NCBI GenBank assembly: GCA_015143295.1
Contig: CM026562.1
Span: forward strand, 14,722,041-14,786,040
Direction: 5' to 3'
DNA from: Tetracentron sinense
Taxonomy: Eukaryota; Streptophyta; Magnoliopsida; Trochodendrales; Trochodendraceae
Length of the DNA: 64,000 nt
The position numbers and the translations under genes were made by a program. Under the pieces are notes generated by a model. The model had not been told where the DNA came from and did not search any database. It saw only the letters and a program-made list of their open reading frames with translations. Positions 41,834 to 53,615 of this stretch are shown here, one piece after another. Each line of letters opens with the position of its first letter. Position 1 is the first letter of the stretch.

Positions 41834-44019
41834 TGAAAGTATGCCTCTTTTTAATTTTAGAAACACAGTTCTTGGGGGGCATACATCGAATCCCAAGATC
41901 TGACTAAGATTCTAATTGATTTTATTCAATGAAGGTAGGAATAACATTCACCTTTGCGACTTTGAAATTGTTAAGTCAAATCCACGTTAGAATAGTACTC
42001 GCAAAACTTCACTAGTGTCAAGTCTCCTGTCGATTCACACGAACCTTCTTTTTCCTTTAAAGCTTTCTCTAATGGAAGCTAATGGCCCTTCCAAATTTTC
42101 AGCTGTAGGATCTTGAAATAAAGATCCAATCTTTATAATCAAGAACCTTGATTTTCCTTCTTCTTGATTTTCAAAAACTTAGAACAAACAAGAGAAGAAA
42201 GGGGAGAGGGGTGACTGTACAACTCTAATAGAGAGAGAGAGGGGCGTGAGGTGTTTGAGGAGAGGGAAAGAGAGATCCAAAAATTCTGGAAAATTAAATT
42301 GTTTCCCAAGCCTTGGACATCCACCTCTTTATATAGGAGAGCTTGGGTTGCTTGCAACTCAATAGTCCACTTTCTAATCCAATTAGAATTCCTCAATTTG
42401 TTTCTAATTCTTGATTTCTTCTAATCCAATTAGGATTAATCATTAGTAGAAACTAACCTTATCCATTAGTGTCCAACTAATCTTATCCTTATCCTAATCC
42501 AATTAGGATTCCTTGATTGGTAAGAAATTAATAAAATCCTTGTCTAACAAGGAATCTTTAATTAGTAACTAACTCTAACTAACTAACTAACCTTATCCAA
42601 TAAGGAGAGTAGTTATTAGATACTAATTAAATAATAATAACAATTATTATTATTTAACACCTCCATGAAGTGGGCGTCCCACCCTAGGTGGGCCCCACTC
42701 CACACGCCCCTAGGGTTCCAAACCCTATTAGGTCACTTTATGATTCTTTTAATAAAATCCCCAATGGGTTCTACCCATTTGGTTTTTCACATCTAATGTG
42801 ATTCTACCTTTTAGAGCTTCACTATACCATATAGTGATTACTTACAGAAATTAATTAATTTAATTCATAATTAAATTAAATACTTTAAGAAGGTCCTTGT
42901 GTGGGATCTAAAGAGATCTCCTATTTCTGGTTGTGGGACCAAGTACTCAACCTTTTGGTTAAAGCATTGTTACTAGGAAACACCATTCCTACACTCCATT
43001 AGGATTATAGAATTTTATCTATATCCTTAGACTTCCACCAATCACAATTAATGTCCATTAACACAATGTGATTAACCTCCAGAAATTAGAGAATTGCTTG
43101 TAAGTACCATCTCACAATATATTTACAAATAAATCCTTCCACATTCCGATATCACTTGTAAGCTTCCGGGATTGGAACAATTCCACTGTCTTAGTCCCTA
43201 GCTTATGAATAGAACCCTTTCTCATGATTACTTTTTCATTGAACTGAACCTCCAAAACATTTTTGAAGAAACATTTGAAAAGAACTGACATATATATATT
43301 TATATATATATATTTCCATATTCAAAATATCAACTTGGATAAAGACCATTTTACCGAAAAGCACAATTACTGGATTTAACAGTTCAGTTCAACAAGTATC
43401 ACCTTGATATCATTATCTCCAATTAAGGAGTTGTGGATTCCTTATTGAGTGTTTACACACTTCTCCAAACATTGTATACATGACCCAACATACTCGGAGT
43501 TAGTCCTGTGTATTGGACATTGCCGATTGGCACTTCAAAGCCATATATACAGATGTCTAAGAAGATGTTAACCTCTCAGGTCTAAGGATAATTTGTCAAA
43601 TGGATAACCCTAATACAATCTGACAGTGTATTCCTTAGGGTATCCACTAGTGATCCCATTCAGTATTATGTACTTGTTACATATACTCACATGTTAGTCA
43701 AGAGTCACCACTCTCTGTGAATGAGAATTATCACACTATCTCATACAAGTACACATGTGCAAGCCATGATGAAGTACGGTGCCCAACCAGTACTCTAGAG
43801 GCTTCGAACAATATTAGGATTACAAGGAACCGGAAAATCATATCTCCTCGCAACCTTTGCATGATTTTCCTACAATGTTACCTATGGAACTTTATGTCTT
43901 CATCATATGAGACAGTAATTAATATAAATACCCATTATAGTTGGTTGTGTGAATATGATGCTTGTCTAATCATCGTAAAAAAGTCTCTTATTGGCTTTTG
44001 AGGGCATATATATCCAACA
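41834..44019 (-). mobile_element. Angela-like Ty1/copia solo LTR, copy 2
   Basis: Minus-strand TGTTGGATATATATGCCC to GCATACTTTCA, 2186 bp. Flanks GATGA (41829-41833) and GACGA (44020-44024) are a target duplication with one change. It lies in the gag of B and forms a near-perfect inverted repeat with copy 3, only 34 bp away. A TATATAAA box on the minus strand is at 42328-42335; an AT dinucleotide-rich stretch is at 43290-43312. Confidence 0.9.
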
Positions 44020-44053
44020 GACGAACCACTAGACTAACCTCGGGACATACTCC
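44020..44053 (-). pseudogene. 34-bp gag remnant of element B
   Basis: A scrap of B gag left between two copia solo LTRs. Its outer pentamers form halves of both target duplications (GACGA and ACTCC). Confidence 0.7.
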
Positions 44054-45306
44054 TGTTGGACATATATGCCCTCGAAAGCCAATAAGAGACTTTTCTATAT
44101 TGATTAGATAAGCATCATATTCACACAACTAACTATAAAGGGTATTTATATTAATTACTGTCTCATATGATGATGACATAAAGTTTCATAGGTATCATTA
44201 TAGGAAAATCATGCCAAGGTTGCGAGGAGATATGATTTTCCGGTTCCTTGTAAATCTAATATTGTTCGAAGCCTCTACAGTACTGGTTGGGCGCCGTACT
44301 TCATCATGGCTTGCACATGTGTTGTTTTATGAGATAGTGTGATGAATCTCATTCACAGAGAGTGGTGATTCTTGACTAACATGTGAGTATATGTAATAAG
44401 TACATAATACTGAACGGGGTCACTAGTGGATACCCTACGGAATACACTGTCAGATTGTATTAGGGTTATCCATTTGACAAATTGTCTTTAGACCTGAGAG
44501 GTTAACATCTTCTCAAATATTTGTCTATATGGCTTTGATGTGCCAATCGGCAATGTCCAATACACAGGACTAACTCCGGGTACATTGGGTCATGTACACA
44601 ATGTTTGGAGAAGTGTGTAAACACTCAATAAAGAATCCACAACTCCTTAATTGGAGATAATGATATCAAAGTGATACTTGTTAAACTGAACTGTTAAATC
44701 CAGTAATGGTGCTTTTTCGATAAAATGGTCTTTATCGAAGTTGATATTTTCAATATGGAAAAGTATATATATAAATATATATGTGTCAGTTCTTTTCTAA
44801 AGTTTCTTCAAAAGTGTTTTGGAGGTTTAGTTCAATGAAAAAGTAATCATGAGAAAGGGTTCTATTCATAAGCTAGGAATTAAGACAGTGGAATTGTTCC
44901 AATCCCGGAAGCTTACAAGTGATATCGGAATGTGGAAGGATTTATTTGTAAGTATATTGTGAGATGGTACTTACAAGCAATTCTCTAATTTCTGGAGGTT
45001 AGTCACATTGTGTTAATAGACATTAATGTGATTAGTGGAAGTCCAGGGACTTAGATAACATTCTATGATCCTAATGGAGTTTTAGGAAAGGTGTTTCCTA
45101 GTAACAATGCTTCAACCAAAAAGGTGAAGTACTTGGTCCCACAACCGAAAATAGGAGATCCCTTTAGATCCCACACACAAGGACCTTCTTAAAGTATTTA
45201 ATTTAATTATTAATTAAACTAGTTAATTTCTCTAAGTAATCACTATATGGTATAGTGAAGCTCTAAAAGGTGGAATCACATTAGATGTGAAAATCCAAAT
45301 GGGTAG

Positions 45307-46489
45307 TGTAAATCCCTAAGTAGGTGTTGGCAAATTCCGTGATCATTAGATAGGTCATGTGAGTCGAGTCGTGTTCAACTTGTCAGAAGAGAAGAGCTAA
45401 AGCATAAAGAAGATTGAAGAAAGTGAAGAAAAAGCTCCTACTCTGGATCTAGAAAGGTAATGGACTTAGAGACCCCTACCTAGGTTGGATTTGACTTAGA
45501 TAACTCTAAACATACCTAGGAGGATAGTTTTAAACCTAACAAAGTTGTTTGATCTTAGTTGAATCAAATAAACATGAAAATAAAAATGGTTTGGAAAGAA
45601 TTCTGTCTCAACTGATCGCTCGGTGTTGAGACCGATCGATCGGTGGCCTACCGAGCGATCGGTGGCTATTGACTGGACAAAAAATTTGTTTGGGGTATTT
45701 TTCCAGAGAGGTGATTTTTAAACGAGCGATCGGTTATGAGCACCGAGCGATCCATCCCCGTAAAAAGAATTTTTATTTTTCTGGATTCTTTTTTTAAACC
45801 CTATATAAACAACTTTTTGGAGACCTAATTCGGATCTTTGTTTATTTTTGAAAGAGTAGAGGTCTAAGAAACTCCTCTAGGGTTTTTCCTCCTGTTCTTT
45901 TAGATCTTTGTTGATCCCTCCTCTTTCTTTGATCCTAGAGAATGCAAGTATAGATCTAAAACTTTGATCTTGCATTGTGTGATCTCAGATCTATATGAGA
46001 TTCCTCTAGGGTTTGAAACTTCCTAAATTGATTCACAACCCTACACCTTGTGTGTGTGTCCGGTGTTTGATCCGGAGCCTTCGTGGAAGGAGATCGATCA
46101 TGTGTGATCGTGGTTTTGAAGTAGCTTGAGAAGATTTGGTCGGTGTGGAACCGAAGCTGCTACGGCGGAGATCGAACCTACTGGTTCGTGGAAATCAAGA
46201 GTAAGATTCTATACCTAGGAACGTCGTTTCTGTTTTGGTAAGGTCTTGTCTTGTACTTGAAATCTTTTCATAGTGAAGTTTGTTGCTGGACGAGGTCCCG
46301 TGGTTTTTTTTCCCGTTAGGGTTTTTCACGTAAAAATCTTATGTGTTTGATTTGTGTGGATTGTCTGAGTGAATTGTTCATTGATTTCTAAACATATTAA
46401 TTGAAAAATTAAAATTAGTTAGAAATTATTAGATAGACCTATTCACCCCCCCTCTAGGTCTTAGAGATCATTGATCTGGATAAATTTCA
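45307..46489 (+). mobile_element. SIRE-like Ty1/copia solo LTR F
   Basis: TGTAAATCCCTAAG...GATAAATTTCA, 1183 bp, flanked by the perfect duplication GGTAG (45302-45306 and 46490-46494), inserted in copia copy 3. The run TTCACCCCCCCTCTAGG near its end is characteristic of SIRE/Maximus-type LTRs. It carries a GATCGATC array (45605-45760) followed by a TATATAAA box (45802-45809). Confidence 0.88.
45605..45760 (+). repeat. GATCGATC array in the SIRE-like LTR
   Basis: GATCGCTCGG, ACCGATCGATCGGT, ACCGAGCGATCGGT and further variants, 40-200 bp upstream of the TATA box. The motif is the same as in Tekay-type S1, S3 and B LTRs, although this LTR belongs to another superfamily. Confidence 0.75.
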
Positions 46490-47432
46490 GGTAGGACCCA
46501 TTGGGAATTATTATAAAAGAATAATTCAAGTGACCAAGAGGGTTTTGGAAACCCTTTGGGCGTGTGGAGTGAGACCCACCTAGGGTGGGATGCCCACTTC
46601 ATGGAGGAAGTTTTATTTTAGTTAGTTTCTAATTAATTAACACCTTATTGGATAAGGTTAGTTAGTTTGTTAGTTAGTTAATAATTAAAGATTCCCTAAT
46701 TGTTAGGGATTCCATTAGTTAGTTACTAATTCAAGATTCCTTATTGGATAAGGATAAGATTAATTACTAATTGATAAGGTTAGTTTCTTTTAAGATTAAT
46801 CCTAATTGGATTAGGAGAATAATCAATAATGGAAACTATTGAGGAATCCTAATTGGATTAGGATAAGGTTAATGAATTATAATTGGATTACAATTCAAGC
46901 AACCAAGAGGGAACTTATATAAAGGAGTGGATGCCCAGCCCTTTAAGGAATATAATTCTCCAGAATTTTTTCTTCTCTCCCTCTCCTCAAGTTCACGTCC
47001 AGCCCTCTCCCCCTTTGAGGGTGTACGGTCACCCTTGCCCTTCTTCCTTTTTGTTTGGTTTTTGATCTTGATGATCAAGAACAAGTTCTTTGAAGATCAA
47101 GAATGGATCTTGTTTGATCAAGAAAGGTTCTTGGATCAAAGAAAAGAAGAAAAGATAAAAGATCATGGAATTTGGAAGGGCCATTAGCTTTCATTAGAGA
47201 AAGCTTTAAAGGAAAAAGAAGGTTCGTGTGAATCGACAGGAGACTTGACACTTGTGAAGTTTTGCGAGTACTATTCTAACGTGGATTTGACTTAACCATT
47301 TCAAAGTTGCAAAGGTGATTGTTAATCCTACCTTCATTGAATAAAGTCAATTAGAATCTTAGTCAGATCTTGGGATTCGATGTAAGCCGCCCAAGAACTA
47401 TGTTTCTAAAACTAAAAAGAGGCATACTTTCA

Positions 47433-48191
47433 ATTCCTCCCGAAGCCACTATCCCTTCTCCTAATAAACTCCTTTGCATTCTTCTTGGTGATCTTCGCCT
47501 TTCCTACTATCTCCCTCTAGGATTCTACTTGGAGAATGGACACCCTATCACGGATGAACGCCTTCAACCCAATTTCAAACTTCCTGACCCGTAGATCTTC
47601 AGTCGCGATCAGATGTGGAGCAAATCTTGAGAATTCGGTGAACTTAGCTTCATACTCAGCTACATTCATCGCCCCCTGCTCTAAGAGCGTGAATTCCCTT
47701 GCCTTCTGTTCCCAGATGAATCTGGGAAAGTACTGCTCGTGGAAGGTGTCAAGGAACTCCGCCCATTTCTAGGGTTCCCCTGTCTTCGGAACATCCCTCT
47801 GCCTTTGGGCAGCTCTCCACCAATGCTCAGCTTCACCTTCCATCACGAAGGAAGCCCATTCAACCCGTTGTTCCTCAGTACATCGGAGAGCCCAAAAGGT
47901 CTTCTCCAACTGCATAATCCATGCCTCTACCACCATTGGGTCCAGAGTCCTGTAGAATGTAGGAGGCCATAGTCTCCGAAAAGCTTCAAGTCCCGCGGTG
48001 TGATGCATCGGCGGAGGCACGTGAGTAGTTGGTGGGGTAGGAGTAGCCATAGTAGGTCTGGCTGCCAACAAATCCAAAGTCTCTGCTATGGAATCCATAG
48101 CACTTGTGAAGTAAAGCAGCTCCTCCTCTCTCGAAACCTCACCCTCTAATCTCCGAGTGTGGTAACCATGACCCCGATTACCGCGTCTCAT
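47433..48191 (-). pseudogene. Element B: gag N-terminal and capsid part
   Basis: The minus-strand frame starts at ATG 48191 (MRRGNRGHGYHTRR), just after a possible leader-intron acceptor; an upstream in-frame ATG is at 48218. It shows the retrotransposon gag capsid signature: GLEAFRRLWPPTFYRTLDP, VVEAWIMQLEKTFWALRC, VEWASFVMEGEAEHWW, and further on FLDTFHEQYFPRF and VAEYEAKFTEFSRFAP. An in-frame TAG is at 47767-47769, where the family has tryptophan. The copia solo LTR interrupts at 47432. Confidence 0.9.
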
Positions 48192-48202
48192 GATGTAAAA
48201 TC

Positions 48203-48537
48203 CTGAGATCAATGGCAAAACATGAGTTTAACTTGGATACCAACCCTCACATAACATATAGCAATTCAATAAACATGAAATGCTAATACCTGCATATAGT
48301 ATACATCAAAGTATACACATAATAATACAATTATAACTTAGAGTTTTCTAGCGTAGCTAAGATCCTTGTGTTGGGTATCTACCCTTTCTGGGATGAGACT
48401 AAGGATACAGTTTAAACACAACACCTAAACTAGGATCCTAGACCAATCTAAGGATTCGCTTGATAATAGTTATGTCATGGTAGGAAACTTAAGACGACAC
48501 TTCCATCTGAGTTCTAAGTTCAACTCAGAGGACTCAC
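48203..48537 (-). other. Possible leader intron of element B
   Basis: On the minus strand a donor GAA|GTGAGT (intron start 48537) and an acceptor GATCTCAG|GA (end 48203) enclose 335 bp of AT-rich, noncoding sequence between the PBS and the gag start codon. Element A keeps a GAA|GTGAGT at 31000-31007. It is based on consensus sites only. Confidence 0.35.
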
Positions 48538-48570
48538 TTCTGCTTAGCCCAAGGGAAACCGATCCCTAGA

Positions 48571-48582
48571 GCTCTGATACCA
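48571..48582 (-). other. Primer binding site of element B
   Basis: TGGTATCAGAGC on the minus strand, four bases from the 5' LTR end; complementary to initiator tRNA-Met. Confidence 0.93.
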
Positions 48583-48586
48583 AGTT

Positions 48587-50339
48587 TGTCGCGACACAAA
48601 ATACCCACTAGGAGTTAGGGATACTTTAGCTCGTGACCGCCGTATCATACATCCCATATGATACATAAGGCACATGTAAAAACCTGTCAGAGTACACAGA
48701 CATACATAGCAGAAACGATTTAAAAACACATAGCGGAAGCAACTTACAATAATTTCTCCTATCAATTAGTTCAAGTTTGAACCAACAAAATACACATGTG
48801 TATAAATCCAAAACGTGGAGTGGAGAAGTCCCACTCTCACTTAACCAAAGCAAGTATCATCTCTACCTAACATGGTTAACAAAAGTCAAAGTCATGACGC
48901 CTATCTAGTGAGCCGTCATCCTGGTAGTGGTCCATAGAAGGCTCCGGGTCATAGTACTTTTCCTCTACCCAAGGCTCCGAACCACACAAGTCGAAAGGAA
49001 CCCGAGCACTTGCCGATGATAAAAAATATCGGCAGCGCGTGGAATACTCAGCGTGTACACACTACTAACAATGATGCAATAATATCATAGAGGCATGCAA
49101 ATCATGGAGACTGAAATCCTTAAAACACATTGAAGCGTAGAAATTTGAAATAGCACGTATGATTAAATCCAAAACCAAAAACCGTGTGAATCATGCGATA
49201 ATCATAGCCTTGTGAGTTTATTGAGTTAAGTCCATAGAGTTCCTTAGAGTCATTTATGATTGATAGAGACGTAGAGCAAGTACTATAGAACAAAACCATA
49301 GAGATCTTAGAACATTTGCATTTGTGATCCTTGGAGCTTGTGAACTGATCTTAGACATTATCATAGAGTTCTTGTGAGTTTGATATGATCCTTGGAGCTT
49401 GTGAACCGATCTTAGACATTTTCATAGAGTTTCTTAAAATCATCGTATGAGACCCTTAGAAATCCTTTCTAGAACTTTGAGAAATCCATGGAAAAACCCC
49501 AGTTCATGCGAGACATACGAACATATGAGAGTAATAACATATTTAAACATCAAAAACCCTTAGAGGCATTAAACCAAACACATAGAGTGCATAATAGTGG
49601 TAGTTTACATCCAAGTAAAAATACAACATCACAGATCATATCCAATCAAGATTTATAGTATAGAATAAGAAGAACATCATGTAGTCACTAGTATTATCAC
49701 AAGATTGGTAGTAGACTGTATCTACCTTGGTAAAATCAATGACTTTGATTCCAAGGGCTTGGAACACTTGAGAACTTTGAGTTCTTTGTTAAGAAACACC
49801 CAAGAAGGGAAGATTTGATCTTCTCTTCAAGCTTGAGCAACTCCCTTAGCTTTCTCCTTCTTCTCCCCTCAAACCTCTCTCAAAATTATGCCTCAAGGGT
49901 TTCTAAAACCCTAAGGCATGAGCTGAGCCTTTTATAGGTAAAGGGGTGCTGGTTAAAGACTTAAAAACCCGTAACCGATCGATCGGTGGTCGAGACCGAG
50001 CGATTGGTGGTTTACCGAGCGATTGGTGGTTTCGACTGAGAGATCGGTTGAAAACACCCTCTCAGAAATTTTTCCCCTTATAAAATATTTGACTAGTCGA
50101 CAGCTAATTAGCGATCGGTAGCTGACCAGTTGATCGATGTTATCACCGAGCGATCAATGCTCCCCTGTTTTGCTGCAAAACCCTTTTCTCCACTACTTGG
50201 ACCTTCTCCAATTCAATTCCAATACCTTATACACTCAAAAAATTTTCATAAATTATAAATCCACAAGTGTACAGGACCACATTTGAACACTATTCACACA
50301 CTATTCACTCTTAGTGAAATGATGATTCGGGGTTCTACA
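48587..50339 (-). mobile_element. 5' LTR of element B
   Basis: 1753 bp, minus strand TGTAGAACCCCGAATC to GTGTCGCGACA. It has a palindrome array (49975-50160), a TATA box (49928-49938), the duplicated GATCCTTGGAGCTTGTGAAC blocks (49325-49400) and a weak GCTGAG-type hairpin (49033-49052). It has no S4 insertion, so S4 entered the other LTR after B integrated. Confidence 0.92.
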
Positions 50340-50931
50340 TTTTTGAAAGACCTTAGTCTTACTATTTTGTTGAAGGCACTAGTTAGCCTTTGTTTATACA
50401 TCTTTAAACTCTGTTGGGCTTGGAGATGACATTCATTAAGTGTTTCGAGCTCTGCAAGATGAACTTTAGCTGAGTCTTCTTTTGTAATAGATTGCTGAAT
50501 TGCCACCCATAGGGAGGAAATTTAAATTTCTAGGGGGAGAACTGCTTCACCGCCGAAGACCAGGGAATAGGGCGTGGCCTGTGTCGGAGTCCGGTGAGTA
50601 GTTTTGTATGCCCAGAGGGCTTCAAATAGGGTGTTCATGCCAATTCCGTTTGCTTTTATCCATAACTTTCTTGAGGATTTTACACAGTCTTGTTGAAGGC
50701 TTCGGTGAGACAATTTGTGGCTGTATAGTACCGGGTGAAATGATTCTCTTGGATACCAAATTTGGCATACAACTTGTGTATAAGGGCAATTCGAAAAGTT
50801 TGCACATTATCCCGTGAAAATGGTTTCTGGAATCCCAAACCGATATATGATATTGGTCCGAATGAAGTCCGCCACTGAGTGGTGTTTGACCTCTTTGAGA
50901 GTGATAGCTTCAGCCTATTTGAGAAGCAGTC
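50340..50931 (-). pseudogene. Element C1: integrase core, middle part
   Basis: On the minus strand the frame segments read FSNRLKLSLSK after the interruption, then LFEALWAYKTTHRTPTQATPYSLVFGGEAVLPLEI (two conserved blocks, typical of Tat integrases) and SLKMYKQRLTSAFNKIVR. At least two frame changes and several stops are present. A2 cuts it at 50931 and B at 50340. Confidence 0.85.
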
Positions 50932-53514
50932 TGTCGCGACCCAAAACCCACCCTAAGAGTTAGAGTGAACTTTGGACGACTAATCATGGCTTACATGACT
51001 TGCTTGACAAACCAACCTGTAAAAACCCACAGAGCATATACAATAGAGGATGACAGCGGAAACATAACTATAAAACACAGCGGAAGTCTAACAACCTCTA
51101 AGTATATACACATGGTCCAAGTTTAATACAAAGAAATCAAAACAAAGAAAGTGCGGACATGCCCGCCAAAATACATGGATATAATCACTCATGCTCACCC
51201 ACAGCCAATCCACTGAGAATCTAACACCACCTACTCATAACCCTCTACGGGAGGTTCCTCCAAAGGCTCCTCGACGTACTCCTCTTCCACCCATGGACCA
51301 GGAGCACAAACATCAAATGGAGCAGCAGCTCCCTCAGAACCAGCCGACATAAGAAGTACAGCTGAGCATGGAATACTCAGCGGGTACCAAATACTAACCA
51401 ATAGTCATAGCATAAAAATGGCAATACATAAATCAGGAGCAATTCATATATGTTAGACGGAAACAATTCCATATCATACAAGGAAGTAAAGCAATTTATA
51501 ATCATGCTTGTATTTCGTAGAAAGCCGATAAAACCTCTTGAAAACATCGTGCACTTGACTTGGCTTGAAATATCTTTTCGTACTTGAAAGCTTGTCGTGT
51601 TTGTCTTACTTGATCTTGTCGAGCGTGTCGTACGTGTCATGTCATGCATGTCATGCGTGCTTGCTTGTGATCATGTAACTTGTGAGATACACTTGTGAGA
51701 TATCCTTGTGAGATGCGCTTGAGAGATGCCTTGAGAGGGAAGGGAGATCCTTCTTTATGCAATGCACTTGCGAGGGAAGGGAGACCCTTCTTCATGATAT
51801 GTATGTACTTGCGAGGGAAGGGAGGCCCTTCTTCATGATATGCACTTGTGAGTGAGGGGAGACCCCTCGTGGAATGTTGGTTCTTGTTTTCTTGTGAAAA
51901 GCGAGGTAAAACATATCGTAGGATATGTCCCACCTCTAACCATGTTCTTGAAAACCTCGATAAATCATGTCATGCATGCCGTGCTCGTGGGAACCGTGTA
52001 CATACTTGCATTTAAATTTAAATATGACATTTGGGTAATTTCACAACACATATAACATCAATGATTGAGCAATGTAATATTCATATCATTTAAGGAAAGC
52101 AAGAAAACACACTATCATAGGCCCTAGCAATATTCATAATTTATTAGGCATGCATTTCCTAATTTACAACTCATTTTATTCACCTTGGCATTTCATCAAA
52201 CATGGTGTGTTCATTATTCATTTAAACCTAAATCATGCTTTTCTAGGTAAGTTTTACTCACATCATAAAGGTGTGTTTATTATGGATACAATGCCCTCCC
52301 CATTTTAATCATCACAACACAACCCTTGGCATCCAATCGTCCATTCCATCTCCATTCACCATTCACAACCATCAATCTCATAGCACATGTGTAAATGAAA
52401 GAAAATCAAAAGAAATAAAGGGAAAAGAGGAACTATAACTAGGAGGGTAGTAAGAAGTACCGACCTTGAAGAAATGAGGAAGAAACCCCTTCCAAAAACG
52501 ACCGTGAGGTGCTGTCCTAGCTTGGGGAACGCTCTCCACGAGTGCTTGAGCCGTGATCTTGGAGAAAAACCGGACTTGAAGTGATCTAGGGTCTCAAAAC
52601 CCCTTTGATTCTTCTCCAAAAGTAAAACCCTAGCTTAGGAAACCCTTTCTCCTCTCTTCTAATCCCCCAAATCCTCTAAGTGTTGAGAATGAGCCCTAAA
52701 GGCTCGGGTTAAACTCTTAAGGTAAGAGTGAACCGACCAAAAGACCATAATACCCTTACTGAAATTTCTACAAAAACACGAGTGCCGAACACGTTGAGCT
52801 GTGAATAGTGCCAAACACGTTGTGCTGTGAATAGTGCCGTACACGTTGTGCTATGAATAGTGCCGAACACGTTGTGCTGTGAATAGTGCCAAACACGTTG
52901 GGCTGTGAATAGTGCCAAACACGTTGTGCTGTGAATAGTGCCAAACACGTTGTGCTGTGAATAGTGCTGAACACGTTGTGCTGTGAATAGTGCTGAACTC
53001 GTTGTCCGTTGTGTTATGTACAACGTGCCCGTCGTGAGCTGTACAACGTACACGTTGTTTGCTGCACAACGTACACGTTGTCTGCTGCATGACGTACCCG
53101 TTGTTTGTTGCACAACGGATGCACAACGTATACGTTATCAGAGCTAGAGCTACGTTATCAGAGTACGTTGTCTATGCGTTGTCTGTGCCTTATCAGAGCA
53201 CGTTGTCAGAGCACGTTATTAGAGCTACGTCCTTAGTGCCTTCCGAGCTACGTCCTTAGTGCCTTCCGAGCTACGTCCTTAGTGCATAACCGAGCGATCG
53301 ATTGCTTGCAGGTCCAGACTGTTTTGGCCATATCTTTTGACTCGTTCGTCCGATTTTGACGATTCAAGTTGCGTTGGGTTCGTACTTCGAAAAGGAACAT
53401 TTTTAATGTTTCGGAATTTCTAATTTCTTCTTTATTTATTAATTATACCTCTTTAAAGGCAAAATGGCAATGAAAGTGTCATGCTTTAAATGTGAAAAGG
53501 TCCGGGGCTCTACA
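50932..53514 (-). mobile_element. 3' LTR of element A2
   Basis: 2583 bp, minus strand TGTAGAGCCCCGG to GGGTCGCGACA. It contains about eight 26-bp units (52780-52995), the double-stem hairpin (51903-51936), CCCTTCC-type tandem hairpins (51730-51870) and the GCTGAG hairpin (51361-51381). Confidence 0.94.
52780..52995 (-). repeat. 26-bp tandem array in the A2 3' LTR
   Basis: About eight units of the complement of GTGTTCGGCACTATTCACAG plus CACAAC. The 5' LTR array at 59120-59310 has about seven. Confidence 0.88.
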
Positions 53515-53526
53515 TCCTCCCCCCTT
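53515..53526 (-). other. Polypurine tract of element A2
   Basis: AAGGGGGGAGGA on the minus strand directly before the 3' LTR. Confidence 0.9.
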
Positions 53527-53615
53527 TACAAAAATTTCGTCCTCGAAATTTAGACGCTACTTGCATTACAAACCAAAAAGAAAATTACAAGTCATATACA
53601 AACTTATACAAAAAC

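Larger units (their letters stand above)
44054..47432 (+). mobile_element. Angela-like Ty1/copia solo LTR, copy 3
   Basis: TGTTGGACATATATGCCC to GCATACTTTCA on the plus strand; flanks ACTCC (44049-44053) and ATTCC (47433-47437) are a target duplication with one change. Without the inserted SIRE-like LTR it is about 2.19 kb, the same as copy 2. A TATATAAA box is at 46916-46923. The B gag frame continues beyond 47433. Confidence 0.9.
22595..50339 (-). mobile_element. Element B: Tekay-type gag-pol retrotransposon, heavily interrupted
   Basis: A full-length minus-strand chromovirus with LTRs at 22595-26855 and 48587-50339, PPT at 26856, pol and gag in order, and PBS at 48571-48582. The flanks ATTTT (22590-22594) and TTTTT (50340-50344) are a near-perfect duplication, and the integrase of C1 continues on both sides. 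Nested inside are S4, element A, a LINE, two copia solo LTRs and a SIRE-like LTR. When these are discounted the element is roughly 8.5 kb. Stops, frameshifts and insertions make it inactive. Confidence 0.9.

Noticed and set aside
41834..47432. Copia copies 2 and 3 as the two LTRs of one element
   Set aside because: They are in opposite orientation, have separate target duplications and enclose only 34 bp of B gag.
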